Shown: positions 27,803 to 37,302 of the stretch, in pieces | How positions within the stretch are numbered: position 1 is the first letter of the stretch | Layout of the letters: every line of letters starts with the position of its first letter | DNA from: Microvirga roseola | GTDB lineage: Bacteria; Pseudomonadota; Alphaproteobacteria; Rhizobiales; Beijerinckiaceae | Assembly: GCF_020866965.1 (NCBI RefSeq) | Contig: NZ_JAJATX010000001.1 | Coordinates: 186,001-250,000, forward strand | DNA length: 64,000 bases | Direction: 5' to 3' | The notes under the pieces: model-generated | What the model saw: only the letters and a program-made list of their open reading frames with translations | The model's database searches: none | Told to the model about the DNA's origin: nothing | Position numbers and translations under genes: made by a program

Positions 27803-29479
27803 TCAGAGGCGGTAGCGCTCGGCGATGCCGAGGAGCTGCTGCGAGAGGTCGGAGAGGTTGGCCGCCGCCATGTCGAGCTGCCGGGTGCCGGCTGCCGTCT
27901 GCTGGCTTGCCTGCCGGATGTTCTGCAGGGCTCCCATCACCTGCTCGATGCCGAGCTGCTGCTGGTTGGTGGAGGCCACGATCTGCTGGAAGGTCTGCAC
28001 GCTCTCCTGCACGCGGCTCGAGATTTCCGTGATGGTCTGCTGCGTCGTGTCCGTGCGCTCCTTGCCGGCGCCGACGCGCTTCACGGCTTCTTCGGTGAGC
28101 ATGACCGACGAATTGATGCCCCGCTGGATATCGCCCAGGATCGAGCGGACCTGCATCGTCGCATCCTTGGCCTGATCGGCCAGGACCTTCATCTCGGATG
28201 CGACCACCGCGAAGCTGCGGCCGTTCTCTCCGGCGGCGGCGGCCTCGATGGCGGCGTTGAGCGCGAGAAGATGGGTGCGCTCGGAGATGTCGTTCACCGT
28301 TGCGATGATCTCGCCCACGGCCTGCGTCTTCTCGCTCAGGGCCACGATGTTCTCCGCCACGGCTTCCGCCTGCTCGCGGATCGAATCCATGGCGCGGGCA
28401 GTCTCGTCCACCGCCTGGAGACCGGCCATGCTGGTTTGGGCCGTGGCCTGTGCGGAGGCGATGACCTCCTGTGCGCGCTTCCCGATCTGTGCGCCCGCAT
28501 GGGTGATCTCGTCGACCGTCGCGGCCGTTTCCTGCACGGCGGCGAGTTGCTCCTCGACGGAGGCTGCCTGCTCCTGAGTCGAGGCGCGGATCTCGGCTGC
28601 GGCCGCGTTGAGGTTCTCCGTCGCTTCCCGGCTCTGCTGGGCCAGCTGCCGTAGGCCCTCCACCATGCCGTTCAGCGTCGCGCCCAGACGGCCGATCTCA
28701 TCCGGGCCCGCAGCCGCCTTCTGGCCGCCCAGGTCGCCGCGGCCGACCCGCTCCACGAATTCCATGAAGGCGTTCAGGGGCTGCGCGATGGAGGAGCGCA
28801 GGGCATAGGTGATGATGATGCTGAGCAGGGCGGCGGCGGCTACGGCGATGATGACCGAGGTCCGACTCTCCTCGTAAACCTCGTCCACACGGCTCTGCCC
28901 AAGGGCGATCGCTTCGCCCAGAATGTCACGGGCTTGCTCCAGGGTGCTGTTCCAGGTGCTCCGGCTGCTGTTCAGGGCGCTCTGCGTCTCCAGCACCGCG
29001 GCAAGATCGTTGGTCTGCAGGGCTGCGAACTGCCGCTCGGTCGCCCCCCGCAGCTGGCGGAGTTCAGTGCTGGCGCGATTGAGGAGCTCCGAGATCCGGC
29101 GCCACGCATCCGCGCGCTGGCTCGATACGGAGCGCGTGGCGAGATCGCTGGTCGCGGAAAACACCCTTGCCAGAGCGGCCTCCGTCGTCGCCGCCTGCTG
29201 TCCCCATGCGCGGATGAGATCGTCGAGAGGCACCTGGCCCTGGCTGACCGAGCGCAGAAGATAGCGGGACAGGATCTCCTCCCTGAGGCCCCGCATGGCG
29301 TTCTGCTGTTCGCCGAGGTCTTCGACTTGGCGCATCAGCGCCAGATCGCGCGCGACGATGGTCTCGGTCGTCCGCCGAACGTCGTCGAGCTGGTTGATGG
29401 CATAGATGCCGAGACCGACCATCAGGGCGACAATGACAGCGAATCCGAACAGGATGCGGTTGGCGATCGAGATCGTCAC
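27803..29479 (-). CDS. Methyl-accepting chemotaxis protein (WspA-like)
   Basis: 558 residues. TM1 is near 9-28 ([19 protein letters not shown]). The periplasmic sensor of about 170 residues is helical and free of cysteine, consistent with a four-helix-bundle MCP domain. TM2 is near 208-226 ([20 protein letters not shown]), followed by HAMP and a signalling domain whose tip reads [21 protein letters not shown]. Flagellar-type receptors usually have IAEQTN at this tip, so the RTH variant suggests matching to a dedicated CheA. No NWETF-like CheR tether is present at the C-terminus (GIAERYRL). Confidence 0.93.
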   Translation of the reverse strand: MTISIANRILFGFAVIVALMVGLGIYAINQLDDVRRTTETIVARDLALMRQVEDLGEQQNAMRGLREEILSRYLLRSVSQGQVPLDDLIRAWGQQAATTEAALARVFSATSDLATRSVSSQRADAWRRISELLNRASTELRQLRGATERQFAALQTNDLAAVLETQSALNSSRSTWNSTLEQARDILGEAIALGQSRVDEVYEESRTSVIIAVAAAALLSIIITYALRSSIAQPLNAFMEFVERVGRGDLGGQKAAAGPDEIGRLGATLNGMVEGLRQLAQQSREATENLNAAAAEIRASTQEQAASVEEQLAAVQETAATVDEITHAGAQIGKRAQEVIASAQATAQTSMAGLQAVDETARAMDSIREQAEAVAENIVALSEKTQAVGEIIATVNDISERTHLLALNAAIEAAAAGENGRSFAVVASEMKVLADQAKDATMQVRSILGDIQRGINSSVMLTEEAVKRVGAGKERTDTTQQTITEISSRVQESVQTFQQIVASTNQQQLGIEQVMGALQNIRQASQQTAAGTRQLDMAAANLSDLSQQLLGIAERYRL

Positions 29480-29480
29480 G

Positions 29481-30077
29481 TCAAACTCCGGGTACTGGGG
29501 AAGAGGGTAGGAAGGGACGTAGAAGTCGGTCTGTATCCAGGAGAGACAGGATTCTGTCCTGGTCGGCGAGCCCGCTCTCCGCCTTGGCGTAGCCGGTCAC
29601 GGCTTCGCTGCGGAAGCCGCCGGCCTCGTCGGTGAGTGGAGCGACGGCGGAAACGGCAAGCGCCCGGTCCACCCTCAGGGCGACCTGCGGCTGTTCGTTC
29701 CGGAGAAGCACGAAATGTCCGCCCTCGTCATCGGAACCGGAGGGCGGCATGCCAAGGGCGGCTGCGAGGTCGATCACGCTGACGAGGCGGCCATTGCGTC
29801 CGAAGACGCCGAGAAGCGCCTGAGGGCCGTCGGGAACCGGTACGCATTCCTGAGAGGGCAGGACCTCGGCGACGGCCTCGACGGGGACGCCGAAGTTCTC
29901 CGACCCTGCGCCGCAGACCAGGACCCGGGCCGCTTCGGCCTCTGGGGCAGCCTTCTCGTCGTCGCGAGCGGCAAGCCGTTCGGTCCGCTCGTCGAGGATC
30001 AGGCGGGCCCTCTCCTCTGCGGACAGGGCCTTGGCGCGGTTGATCAGCTTGAGTTTGCGACGCAGCGACTGGGCCAT
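29481..30077 (-). CDS. CheW-like scaffold protein (WspD-like)
   Basis: About 198 residues. A basic N-terminal helix ([19 protein letters not shown]) and a charged stretch come before a CheW fold ([20 protein letters not shown] ... [20 protein letters not shown]). The extra N-terminal extension of about 55 residues is typical of WspD rather than WspB. I chose the ATG at 30075-30077, three bases after the cheR stop; a TTG at 30081-30083 is an alternative. It couples receptor and CheA. The stop is one base from the MCP start. Confidence 0.85.
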   Translation of the reverse strand: MAQSLRRKLKLINRAKALSAEERARLILDERTERLAARDDEKAAPEAEAARVLVCGAGSENFGVPVEAVAEVLPSQECVPVPDGPQALLGVFGRNGRLVSVIDLAAALGMPPSGSDDEGGHFVLLRNEQPQVALRVDRALAVSAVAPLTDEAGGFRSEAVTGYAKAESGLADQDRILSLLDTDRLLRPFLPSSPVPGV

Positions 30078-30079
30078 GC

Positions 30080-31507
30080 TCAACCCTTACGGCCGGACCG
30101 TGCGGCGGCATCCAGGTGGATGCGCACCAGTTCCCGCAGGTCGGCGGCCGTTAGCCCGTCCCCCTCGTCGAGGGGACGGTCGCCGGGCATTGCGGCCGCA
30201 ATGCGGGCCGCGCTCGTCATGGAGCGCCGTCCGGGGCCGTGCCGCCCGTCTGCCAGGAGCAGAAGTCCGAGGTGGTAGTGAGCCATGGCGAAGCTTTTAT
30301 CCAGATATATTCCTTTTCGGAAGGCCTGCTCGGCCTCGCCGGGCCGATTCAAAGCCTGCGCGATGAGCCCATGGTAGAAATGGAGGGTCGGATTGAGGGG
30401 ATCGGCAGCGAGAGCCTCGCGGCAGAGATCGTCCGCAGCCTTGAAATCTCCCGCATCGGCCCGGGCTCTGACCTGGCTCGGCAGGGTCGCCAGTTCGGGA
30501 AGAGGAGGAACGGCCGCAGGCTTCGCCGGGGCAGGGGGCAGACGCGGCGGGCTCTTAGCCCGAGCGGACCGCTCGGGCTTGAGGACCGGCTGGGGTGGGG
30601 CTCGAACCTGCGGCGCCTCTGGCACAGGGAGTGCGGCCTCTTCGGGAGGCCGGTGCCGATAGGCTACTGTCCCCGGCAGGCTCAGGGCCTGCATCATGGC
30701 GGAAAAGGTCGGGCTCGGCTCCGCATGGCCGAGAAGAAGCCAGCCGTCCTGAAGCAGGCAGTCCCTCAAGGCGGGGACCACCCGGTTCACTGTGTCCGGA
30801 TGGAAATAGATCAGCACGTTGCGGCACAGGATGAGGTCGAACTCGGTGAACTGGAGGGGCGAGGTCCCGTCGAGCAGGCTCATGAGGTTGTGCCGCTGAA
30901 ACCTGACGAGGGAGCGGAATTCGGGCCGCAGCTGCCACTGCTCGCGTTGCAGCGGAAGGAAATAGCGGGTCCGGTCCTCCGGCGGGATGGCGCGCAGCGC
31001 CCATTTGCCGAACCGCGCCTGACGTGCGATCTCTAGGAACGCCTCGTTGATGTCGGTGCCGACGATGTTGATGCGCCAGTTGGCGCAGTCCTGGCCGAGG
31101 AGTTCGTTCACCAGGATCGCCAGCGAATAGGGCTCCGCGCCCGTGGCGCAGCCGGCGCTCCAGATGCGCAGGCGCCGCTCGGAACGCTTCCTTTCGATGA
31201 TCTCCGGCAGGATCGCGCCCCGCAGGGCTGCAAACTGCTCCGCATAACGGAAGAAGAAGGTCTCGCCGATGGTGATCTCGGCCTCGAGTCTCACCCATTC
31301 CGCCGGGCCGGAGATGGAATCGTTCAGGAGACCGAGGTACTGCGCCGGGTCGCGAAGCCCGGTCGCACGCAGGCGCTTGCGCACCCGCTCCCAGAGCAGC
31401 TCATCCTTGTCCTGATAGTAAAAGTGCCCCGTGCGCTCGATGACGAGGCTTTTCAGCTGGGAAAAACCTGCATCGGGCAGCGGATTGGGTGCGGACTTTG
31501 CGGCCAT
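30080..31507 (-). CDS. CheR methyltransferase with C-terminal TPR repeats (WspC-like)
   Basis: 475 residues. The N-terminal helical part is followed by the SAM-binding CheR domain (IWSAGCATGAEPYSLAILV, GTDINEAFLEIARQARFG, DLILCRNVLIYFHP). After a Pro/Ala-rich linker (about 285-345) come TPR-like repeats (ADAGDFKAADDLCREALAAD, LNRPGEAEQAFRKGIYLDKS). Tethering through TPRs fits the receptor's lack of a CheR pentapeptide. The ATG at 31505-31507 shares a base with the preceding stop (TGATG). A longer open frame upstream overlaps the cheW gene and is not needed. Confidence 0.92.
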   Translation of the reverse strand: MAAKSAPNPLPDAGFSQLKSLVIERTGHFYYQDKDELLWERVRKRLRATGLRDPAQYLGLLNDSISGPAEWVRLEAEITIGETFFFRYAEQFAALRGAILPEIIERKRSERRLRIWSAGCATGAEPYSLAILVNELLGQDCANWRINIVGTDINEAFLEIARQARFGKWALRAIPPEDRTRYFLPLQREQWQLRPEFRSLVRFQRHNLMSLLDGTSPLQFTEFDLILCRNVLIYFHPDTVNRVVPALRDCLLQDGWLLLGHAEPSPTFSAMMQALSLPGTVAYRHRPPEEAALPVPEAPQVRAPPQPVLKPERSARAKSPPRLPPAPAKPAAVPPLPELATLPSQVRARADAGDFKAADDLCREALAADPLNPTLHFYHGLIAQALNRPGEAEQAFRKGIYLDKSFAMAHYHLGLLLLADGRHGPGRRSMTSAARIAAAMPGDRPLDEGDGLTAADLRELVRIHLDAAARSGRKG

Positions 31508-32013
31508 CAGGCCGGGACGGCCCATTCGCCGAGCCGGTTCTGCGCATTCCGGCGAAGGTCGGCGAGCGCCTGCTGTTCCTCCGCGAACAGAATGCGCTCG
31601 AGCGACAGGAGATGAACCAGGCGGCCGCCGAGCTCGATCTCGGCCTCGACGCAGCCGTTCAAGGTGTTGCCCTCCGGTACGGCGGAGAACTGGTCGGACC
31701 GGACGGTCACGATATCGAGGACGCGGTCGACGAGAAGAGCGCCGGGGCCGGACGCTCCGAGAGCCTCGATCAGGATCAAGTGCCGGTAAAGCTCCGCTTC
31801 CGCCGAAACCTGCTCCTGCTCCAGTCCGAAGAGCACATCGAGCCGGATCGCCGGAACCGCCTTGCCGCTCAGGTTGAAGAAGCCGGCAACCGGGCGGGGC
31901 AGGGCAGGGGGGCGCCACAGGCACGGGAGAGGCAGAAGCTCGTCCACCGCATCCCGGCGCAGGGCGCAGGCGATGCCGCATACATCGAAGACTATGACCT
32001 GCAGGCTCGCCAT
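31507..32013 (-). CDS. CheW-like scaffold protein (WspB-like)
   Basis: A 168-residue single CheW domain, with segments LQVIVFDVCGIACALRRDAV, GFFNLSGKAVPAIRLDVLFG and SLERILFAEEQQAL. It is the first gene of the operon, so it lies directly behind the promoter region 32014-32140. Two CheW proteins in one operon are expected for a Wsp/ACF-type system, where they can differ in receptor binding. Confidence 0.88.
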   Translation of the reverse strand: MASLQVIVFDVCGIACALRRDAVDELLPLPCLWRPPALPRPVAGFFNLSGKAVPAIRLDVLFGLEQEQVSAEAELYRHLILIEALGASGPGALLVDRVLDIVTVRSDQFSAVPEGNTLNGCVEAEIELGGRLVHLLSLERILFAEEQQALADLRRNAQNRLGEWAVPA

Positions 32014-32045
32014 GACTCACATCTGGAAGGGAAGAGGGTGAGGAC

Positions 32046-32091
32046 GGACATGTCCTTCCTCAATATATGGATGACAACCCCAAAGGGGCAA
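32046..32091 (-). promoter_or_regulatory. Putative promoter and palindrome upstream of the chemosensory operon
   Basis: On the minus strand TTGCCC (32091-32086), an 18-base spacer and TATATT (32067-32062) make a plausible promoter, five of six bases matching at -10. The perfect 10-bp palindrome GGACATGTCC (32046-32055) lies close to the expected start of transcription. No terminator is seen in the eight genes downstream, so one promoter may serve all of them. Confidence 0.35.
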
Positions 32092-32140
32092 CAGCTCCCG
32101 CTCAGGTTCCAGAGACCTGCCGCTTCACCGGCACCAAATG

Positions 32141-32773
32141 TCAGCGCCGCGCGAGCGCCAGTTTCACGCCGAATCCGACGAAGACGCATCCGGCCAGGCG
32201 GTCCATGACGCGGATGACGGCCGGGCGGCGGAGGGCGCGATTGAGCGGCCTTGTCGCCAGGATCAAGGCCGCGAACCAGAGCAGGCTGAGCACCACATGC
32301 ACCATCACCAGGAGCAGGATAAAGCTGCCGGCCTGCACTCCCGCAGGGACGAATTGCGGGAGGAAGGAGATGTAGAAGATCCCGGCCTTCGGGTTCAGAA
32401 GGTTGGTGAGAAGCCCGCGCCAGAGCCACTCTGTGCCGCCCTGCGCCTTGGGCGAGATTCCCGTCGCGGACGGATCGAAACCCTCGCGCGGCTTGAGGAT
32501 CATCCTGGCACCGAGCCAGACGAGATAGGCGGCTCCCGCCCATTTCAGGACCGTGAAGGCAAGTTCCGACGCCGTGAGAAGGGCGGCGAGGCCGACGGCC
32601 ACCGCCAAGCCCCAGACCAGACATCCGAGCGTGATCCCGATCCCCGCGAAGGCCGCCTTGCGCGCGCCTTCGAGCGCAGAGGTCCGGAGGACGAGGGCCG
32701 TGTCGAGGCCGGGGGTGATCGTCAGCACGGCGGCGGCGAAGAGGAAGGCGAGGAGGGACTGGGCGACCGTCAT
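32141..32773 (-). CDS. LysE/RhtB family amino acid exporter
   Basis: A 210-residue membrane protein beginning MTVAQSLLAFLFAAAVLTIT with the family motif TPGLDTALVLRTSALEGARK. The segments LKWAGAAYLVWLGARMI and LLTNLLNPKAGIFYISFLPQ are conserved in LysE/RhtB. Five to six helices export amino acids such as threonine, homoserine or lysine. The start is the ATG at 32771-32773; upstream in-frame sequence has no family similarity. It is divergent from the MFS gene. The 285-base gap between them shows no clear element. Confidence 0.92.
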   Translation of the reverse strand: MTVAQSLLAFLFAAAVLTITPGLDTALVLRTSALEGARKAAFAGIGITLGCLVWGLAVAVGLAALLTASELAFTVLKWAGAAYLVWLGARMILKPREGFDPSATGISPKAQGGTEWLWRGLLTNLLNPKAGIFYISFLPQFVPAGVQAGSFILLLVMVHVVLSLLWFAALILATRPLNRALRRPAVIRVMDRLAGCVFVGFGVKLALARR

Positions 32774-33058
32774 GGGCTTCCCGCAAAGAATTGGGCGATG
32801 GATTGTCGCCACTATTCTGCAGGGTAGAGCGCCGATCAATCCTGAAGAGCCCTGCACCCCGCTCACACCTGACCCAATGCCGACGGTAGGCTCGAAAGAG
32901 GCCTGTCGTCTTGACCTCTCTCGGGCAGGGCATAAAAGCATACAGCGCGCAAAGCTGCCGGCGACCGGAGCGGCAGCGCGCCGCACCGCTTCAATTCCCG
33001 CCCCTGACTAGGGCCTTTCCCGAATCCCCTCCTGCCTTCGGGGCTAGGACGTCCTTCC

Positions 33059-34246
33059 ATGCGATCCGTCTTCCTGCGCAACGCCCTCGTCCTTGGAATG
33101 CTTTCGGCCATCGGGCCGTTCGCCATCGACATGTATCTGCCGGCCTTCCCGGCGATCTCGCGCGACCTCCAGGTCGACGTGAGCGCGGTGCAGATGAGCC
33201 TGATGAGCTTCTTCACGGCTGTCGCGGTCTGCCAGATCGTCTACGGCCCGCTCTCCGACCGGTTCGGTCGCAGGCCGCCGCTTTTCTTTGGTCTTGGTCT
33301 CTTCGTCCTCGGGGCGATCGGCTGCAGCTTCGCCCAGAGTGTCGAGGCGTTAATCGCCTTCCGGTTCCTGCAGGGCGTCGGCTCCTGCGCCACCATGGTC
33401 ATCCCTCGGGCGATCATTCGCGATCTGCATACCGGCCACGAGGCGGCGCGGCTGATGGCGACGATGATGCTGGTCTTCAGCGTTTCGCCCATTCTGGCGC
33501 CTCTGGCCGGCAGTTTTCTGACGGAAGCTTTCGGTTGGCGCGTGATCTTCTGGGCGACGGCTGCCATCGGCCTCGGAGGACTGGCAGTCGTCCTCTTCCT
33601 CCTCCCGGAGACCCACCGGCCCGACGGGACAAAGAAGAGCATCGGCCAGACCTTCGGCACCTACAGGAGCCTCCTGAAGGACCGGCACTTCCTGGGGCTC
33701 GCCTTCATCGGCGGCTTCGGTCAGGCGAGCTTCTTCTCGTATCTCGCCGGCTCCTCGGTGATTTTCATCGAGCATTTCGGCCTGTCGCCCTCGGGCTACA
33801 GCCTGATCTTCGCCTCCAATGCCATCGCCTTCATCGGCAGCGCGCAGTTCAACAGCACCTTCATGCGCCGCTTCGGCGCTCCCCGCATGGTGCGCACGGC
33901 GATCTCTGGATTTGCCGCTCTCACCAGCGTGCTCTTCATCCTGACGGTGGCGGGAGTCGAGGGCCCCTACCTCCTGTGGGGCATGCTCTTCGTGTCCTTC
34001 GGGTGCCTCGGCTTCGTCATTCCCTCGACCGCCGTGCTGGCGCTGGAGAGCCATGGGCCGATCGCCGGGACGGCCTCGGCCCTCATGGGGACGCTCCAGC
34101 TCAGCACCGGTGCGATCATAATCGTCCTGGTGAGCGCGTTCTATGACGGCACGTCGCTCTCGATGGTGAGCGCCATCGTGGCCTGCGGTCTCATCGCGCT
34201 GACTTTGAGCCTGCGGACCCTGAAGCCGAAGCGGGCCTATCCCTGA
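33059..34246 (+). CDS. MFS multidrug transporter, Bcr/CflA type (DHA1)
   Basis: A 395-residue, 12-helix transporter. It has the Bcr/CflA N-terminus (LSAIGPFAIDMYLPAFPAIS), the loop-2-3 motif GPLSDRFGRRPPLFFG, and the motif-C-like SVSPILAPLAGSFL. It probably exports drugs or sulfonamide/chloramphenicol-like compounds, or amino acids such as cysteine, by proton antiport. The gene ends 10 bases inside the 3' end of the convergent LysR gene. Confidence 0.9.
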   Translation: MRSVFLRNALVLGMLSAIGPFAIDMYLPAFPAISRDLQVDVSAVQMSLMSFFTAVAVCQIVYGPLSDRFGRRPPLFFGLGLFVLGAIGCSFAQSVEALIAFRFLQGVGSCATMVIPRAIIRDLHTGHEAARLMATMMLVFSVSPILAPLAGSFLTEAFGWRVIFWATAAIGLGGLAVVLFLLPETHRPDGTKKSIGQTFGTYRSLLKDRHFLGLAFIGGFGQASFFSYLAGSSVIFIEHFGLSPSGYSLIFASNAIAFIGSAQFNSTFMRRFGAPRMVRTAISGFAALTSVLFILTVAGVEGPYLLWGMLFVSFGCLGFVIPSTAVLALESHGPIAGTASALMGTLQLSTGAIIIVLVSAFYDGTSLSMVSAIVACGLIALTLSLRTLKPKRAYP

Positions 34247-35133
34247 CGGGACTTCGCGATGACCCAGTCGCGGAAGGAGCGCACCAGGGGGGCTTCCGCC
34301 TTGTGCTCCGGATAGACTAGGTAGTAAGCGCCGCCGCTCACGAGGCTTTGGGGAAAGAGGATCTCGAGCCGGCCGGAGGCCAGTTCGTCCGCGATCAGGA
34401 AATGCGGGATGAGCGCCGCGCCGAGGCCTGCCATGGCCGCCTGAGCCACCATGGCGAACTGCTCGAAGCGCGGGCCGCGCAGGGCATTCCCGACCTCGAT
34501 GCCGATGCCGCCGAACCACTGGGCCCAGGCCGTGGGCCGAGTGCTCTGCTGGAGCAGCGTGGCGCGGGTCAGGTCCTGCGGCGAGCGGATGCCCTCCCGC
34601 TCCCGGTAGGCGGGGCTGCAGACCGGCACGGCCTCCTCGTTGCGCAGCCATTCGCAGACGGCTCCCGGCCAGTGCGGCTGGCCGAAATGGATGGCAGCAT
34701 CGAAGGGCTCGGCGGCGAAGTCGAAGGGCACCAGGCGGACGCCGAAATTCACCGTCGCGTCCGGGTGCTGGGCGAAGAACTCCGGGATGCGTGGAATCAG
34801 CCAGCGCGTGCCGAAGGTCGGGAGCGTCGCCAGATTCAGGACGCCGCTCGTGCCTGAAAGCGCGATGGCCTGATGCGTGGCGTCGGCGAGTTCGGTCAGC
34901 GTCGTCCGCACGTTCGCTGCATACATGCGGCCCACATCGGTCAGAACCACCCGCTGCCGGGAGCGGCTGAAGAGGGAGACGCCCAGCGAATCCTCGAGCT
35001 GCTGGATCTGGCGCGAGACGGCGCTCTGCGTCAGGCTCAGTTCCTCGGCTGCGCGCGACACGCTGCCGTGGCGGGCGGTGGCCTCGAAGGCCAGGAGATT
35101 GCCGATATTGGGCAGAAAGCCGCGTCTGAGCAC
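34237..35133 (-). CDS. LysR-family regulator of the glutaryl-CoA dehydrogenase operon (GcdR-like)
   Basis: 298 residues from a GTG at 35131-35133 (MLRRGFLPNIGNLLAFEATA). The winged-helix domain is in ARHGSVSRAAEELSLTQSAV near residues 20-45, followed by a GcvA-type effector domain. It is divergent from gcdH, with a 141-base gap holding the shared promoters, the arrangement seen for GcdR and gcdH in other proteobacteria. The likely inducer is glutarate or a related intermediate. An in-frame extension upstream runs across the gcdH gene and is not real. Confidence 0.88.
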   Translation of the reverse strand: MLRRGFLPNIGNLLAFEATARHGSVSRAAEELSLTQSAVSRQIQQLEDSLGVSLFSRSRQRVVLTDVGRMYAANVRTTLTELADATHQAIALSGTSGVLNLATLPTFGTRWLIPRIPEFFAQHPDATVNFGVRLVPFDFAAEPFDAAIHFGQPHWPGAVCEWLRNEEAVPVCSPAYREREGIRSPQDLTRATLLQQSTRPTAWAQWFGGIGIEVGNALRGPRFEQFAMVAQAAMAGLGAALIPHFLIADELASGRLEILFPQSLVSGGAYYLVYPEHKAEAPLVRSFRDWVIAKSRQG

Positions 35134-35274
35134 TACTTCATTCCATTTGAGAATAACGTGCTGCGAAGATGTCGATTTACTTTTGCCCTGTCCAGGGCGA
35201 TTTTGCCGCCCAATTTCAATAGGTTTAATGGCGTCCCCTGACTGTCGGGGCGCAGTCGAAGAGGAGCGTTCATC

Positions 35275-36474
35275 ATGGCCGGTGCTCAACAGGATTTCGC
35301 GAAATTCACCTGGGAGGACCCGCTCCTCCTCGACGAGCTGCTCACCGACGACGAGCGCATGATCCGCGATACGGCCCGTTCTTACGCCCAGGACAAGCTC
35401 CTGCCCCGCGTGATCGAGGCCTATCGCGAGGAGAAGACGGATCGCGCCATCTTCAACGAGATGGGCGAGCTCGGCCTTCTCGGCGTGACTATCCCGGAGG
35501 AATACGGCTGCGCGGGCGCGTCCTACGTCGCTTATGGCCTCGTCGCCCGCGAGGTCGAGCGGGTCGATTCCGGCTACCGCTCCATGATGAGCGTGCAGTC
35601 CTCCCTCGTCATGTACCCGATCTATGCCTACGGAACGGAAGAGCAGCGCCGGAAGTACCTGCCGAAGCTCGCTTCGGGCGAGTATGTCGGCTGCTTCGGC
35701 CTCACCGAACCGGATGCGGGCTCCGATCCCGCCGGCATGAAGACCCGCGCGCAGAAGATCGACGGCGGCTACCGCCTCACCGGCTCCAAGATGTGGATCT
35801 CGAACTCTCCCATCGCGGATGTCTTCGTGGTCTGGGCGAAGTCCGAGGCCCATGACAACCAGATCCGCGGCTTCGTGCTGGAGAAGGGCATGAAGGGCCT
35901 CTCCGCCCCAAAGATCGGCGGCAAGCTCTCGCTTCGCGCCTCCATCACCGGCGAGATCGTCATGGACGGCGTCGAGGTGGGCGAGGATGCGCTGCTGCCG
36001 AACGTGTCGGGCCTGAAGGGTCCCTTCGGCTGCCTCAACCGCGCGCGCTACGGCATCTCCTGGGGAGCCATGGGCGCGGCGGAGGATTGCTGGCAGCGGG
36101 CGCGGCAGTACACGCTGGACCGCAAGCAGTTCAACAAGCCGCTCGCCGCGACCCAGCTCGTGCAGAAGAAACTCGCCGACATGATGACCGAGATCACGCT
36201 CGGCCTACACGCCTCGCTTCGCGTCGGCCGCCTGTTCGATGAGGGCCGCATGGCCCCGGAGATGATCTCGCTGGTAAAGCGCAACAATTGCGGCAAGGCG
36301 CTCGACATCGCCCGCACGGCGCGCGACATGCATGGCGGCAACGGCATCCAGGAGGAATACCACGTGATGCGCCATGCGCAGAACCTAGAGACCGTGAACA
36401 CCTATGAGGGCACCCACGACGTGCACGCGCTGATCCTCGGCCGCGCGCAGACGGGCCTGCAGGCGTTCTTCTAA
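35275..36474 (+). CDS. gcdH: Glutaryl-CoA dehydrogenase
   Basis: A 399-residue acyl-CoA dehydrogenase that oxidises and decarboxylates glutaryl-CoA to crotonyl-CoA with FAD. The family signature is [20 protein letters not shown]; the FAD-binding [16 protein letters not shown] and RMHGG-like [14 protein letters not shown] follow. The catalytic Glu is in [17 protein letters not shown] near residue 385. The spacing and the Arg-containing segment [18 protein letters not shown] match GcdH rather than short-chain dehydrogenases. It is the first gene of a three-gene operon ending with a CoA-transferase, so glutarate from lysine breakdown is the likely substrate. Confidence 0.92.
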   Translation: MAGAQQDFAKFTWEDPLLLDELLTDDERMIRDTARSYAQDKLLPRVIEAYREEKTDRAIFNEMGELGLLGVTIPEEYGCAGASYVAYGLVAREVERVDSGYRSMMSVQSSLVMYPIYAYGTEEQRRKYLPKLASGEYVGCFGLTEPDAGSDPAGMKTRAQKIDGGYRLTGSKMWISNSPIADVFVVWAKSEAHDNQIRGFVLEKGMKGLSAPKIGGKLSLRASITGEIVMDGVEVGEDALLPNVSGLKGPFGCLNRARYGISWGAMGAAEDCWQRARQYTLDRKQFNKPLAATQLVQKKLADMMTEITLGLHASLRVGRLFDEGRMAPEMISLVKRNNCGKALDIARTARDMHGGNGIQEEYHVMRHAQNLETVNTYEGTHDVHALILGRAQTGLQAFF

Positions 36475-36491
36475 GACGGAGCCGACATCCC

Positions 36492-37298
36492 ATGCCTCTT
36501 CGCATCACCCTGGCGGGTTCGACCGGCTGGGTCGGCAGGGCCCTCGTGGCGGCCATCGCGGGCGCGGACGATTTCGTGCTCGCAGGCGCGGTCAGCCGCA
36601 GCGCGGCGGGGCAGGATGCTGGCGAGGCCGCCGGTCTCTCCCGCCTCGGCGTTCCGGTCAGCGCCACTCTGGAGGAGGCGCTCCGCGAGCCTTCCGACGT
36701 GGTCATTGACTATACCAAGCCCGACGCCGTGAAGGGGCATGCGCTCACGGCGCTGGCGCAGGGGCGGCACGTGGTCGTCGGCACATCAGGCTTGAGCGCC
36801 GTCGATTATGCCGAGATCGGTGCCGAAGCGCAGAAGGCCGGGCGCGGTGTCCTGGCGGCGGGCAACTTCTCGATCACGGCCACGCTTTTGCGCCGCTTCA
36901 CGCTCGAGGCGGCCCGATACGTCCCGGACGTGGAGATCATCGACTACGCCTCCGCCAAGAAGCAGGATACGCCCTCCGGCACGGCGCGGGAGCTGGCGGA
37001 ACTCCTGAGCGAGCAGCGGCAGCCCGCAACCTCAAAACCGGTGGACGAACTTACCGGCGTTCGCGAAACGCGTGGCGGCATCCTGGGCGCGAAGGAGCCG
37101 GTGCAGGTTCATTCCCTGCGGATGCCGTCCTTCGTCCTCTCCTGCGAGGCCGTCTTCGGAGCGGACAACGAGAGGCTCGTGATCCGTCACGACGCCGGTT
37201 CGTCGGCTGCTCCATATGTCGCCGGCACCTTGCTGGCCGCCTGCCGGGTCGGGTCGTTCACAGGCCTGCGGCGCGGTCTCGACACCATCATGGATTGA
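36492..37298 (+). CDS. DapB-like NAD(P)-dependent reductase lacking the catalytic histidine
   Basis: 268 residues with the dihydrodipicolinate reductase fold. The N-terminal Rossmann motif is LAGSTGWVGRAL (canonical GAxGRMG), VVGTSGLS corresponds to IGTTG, and the substrate loop is KKQDTPSGTA at 156-165. In Escherichia coli DapB the loop before it is AHHRHK, with catalytic H159 and K163. Here it reads YASAKK (152-157), so H159 aligns with A153, while the lysine is kept as K157. The gene sits 17 bases after gcdH and 4 bases before the CoA-transferase, which puts it in lysine/glutarate degradation rather than synthesis. It may reduce a different cyclic or keto intermediate; the substrate is unknown. 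Confidence 0.8.
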   Translation: MPLRITLAGSTGWVGRALVAAIAGADDFVLAGAVSRSAAGQDAGEAAGLSRLGVPVSATLEEALREPSDVVIDYTKPDAVKGHALTALAQGRHVVVGTSGLSAVDYAEIGAEAQKAGRGVLAAGNFSITATLLRRFTLEAARYVPDVEIIDYASAKKQDTPSGTARELAELLSEQRQPATSKPVDELTGVRETRGGILGAKEPVQVHSLRMPSFVLSCEAVFGADNERLVIRHDAGSSAAPYVAGTLLAACRVGSFTGLRRGLDTIMD

Positions 37299-37302
37299 TC
37301 CG

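Noticed and set aside
32834-32933. Possible regulatory RNA or extra gene between the LysE-type and MFS genes
   Set aside because: Only overlapping short frames in several phases and no stable hairpin with T run; the 285-base gap looks like a plain divergent promoter region.
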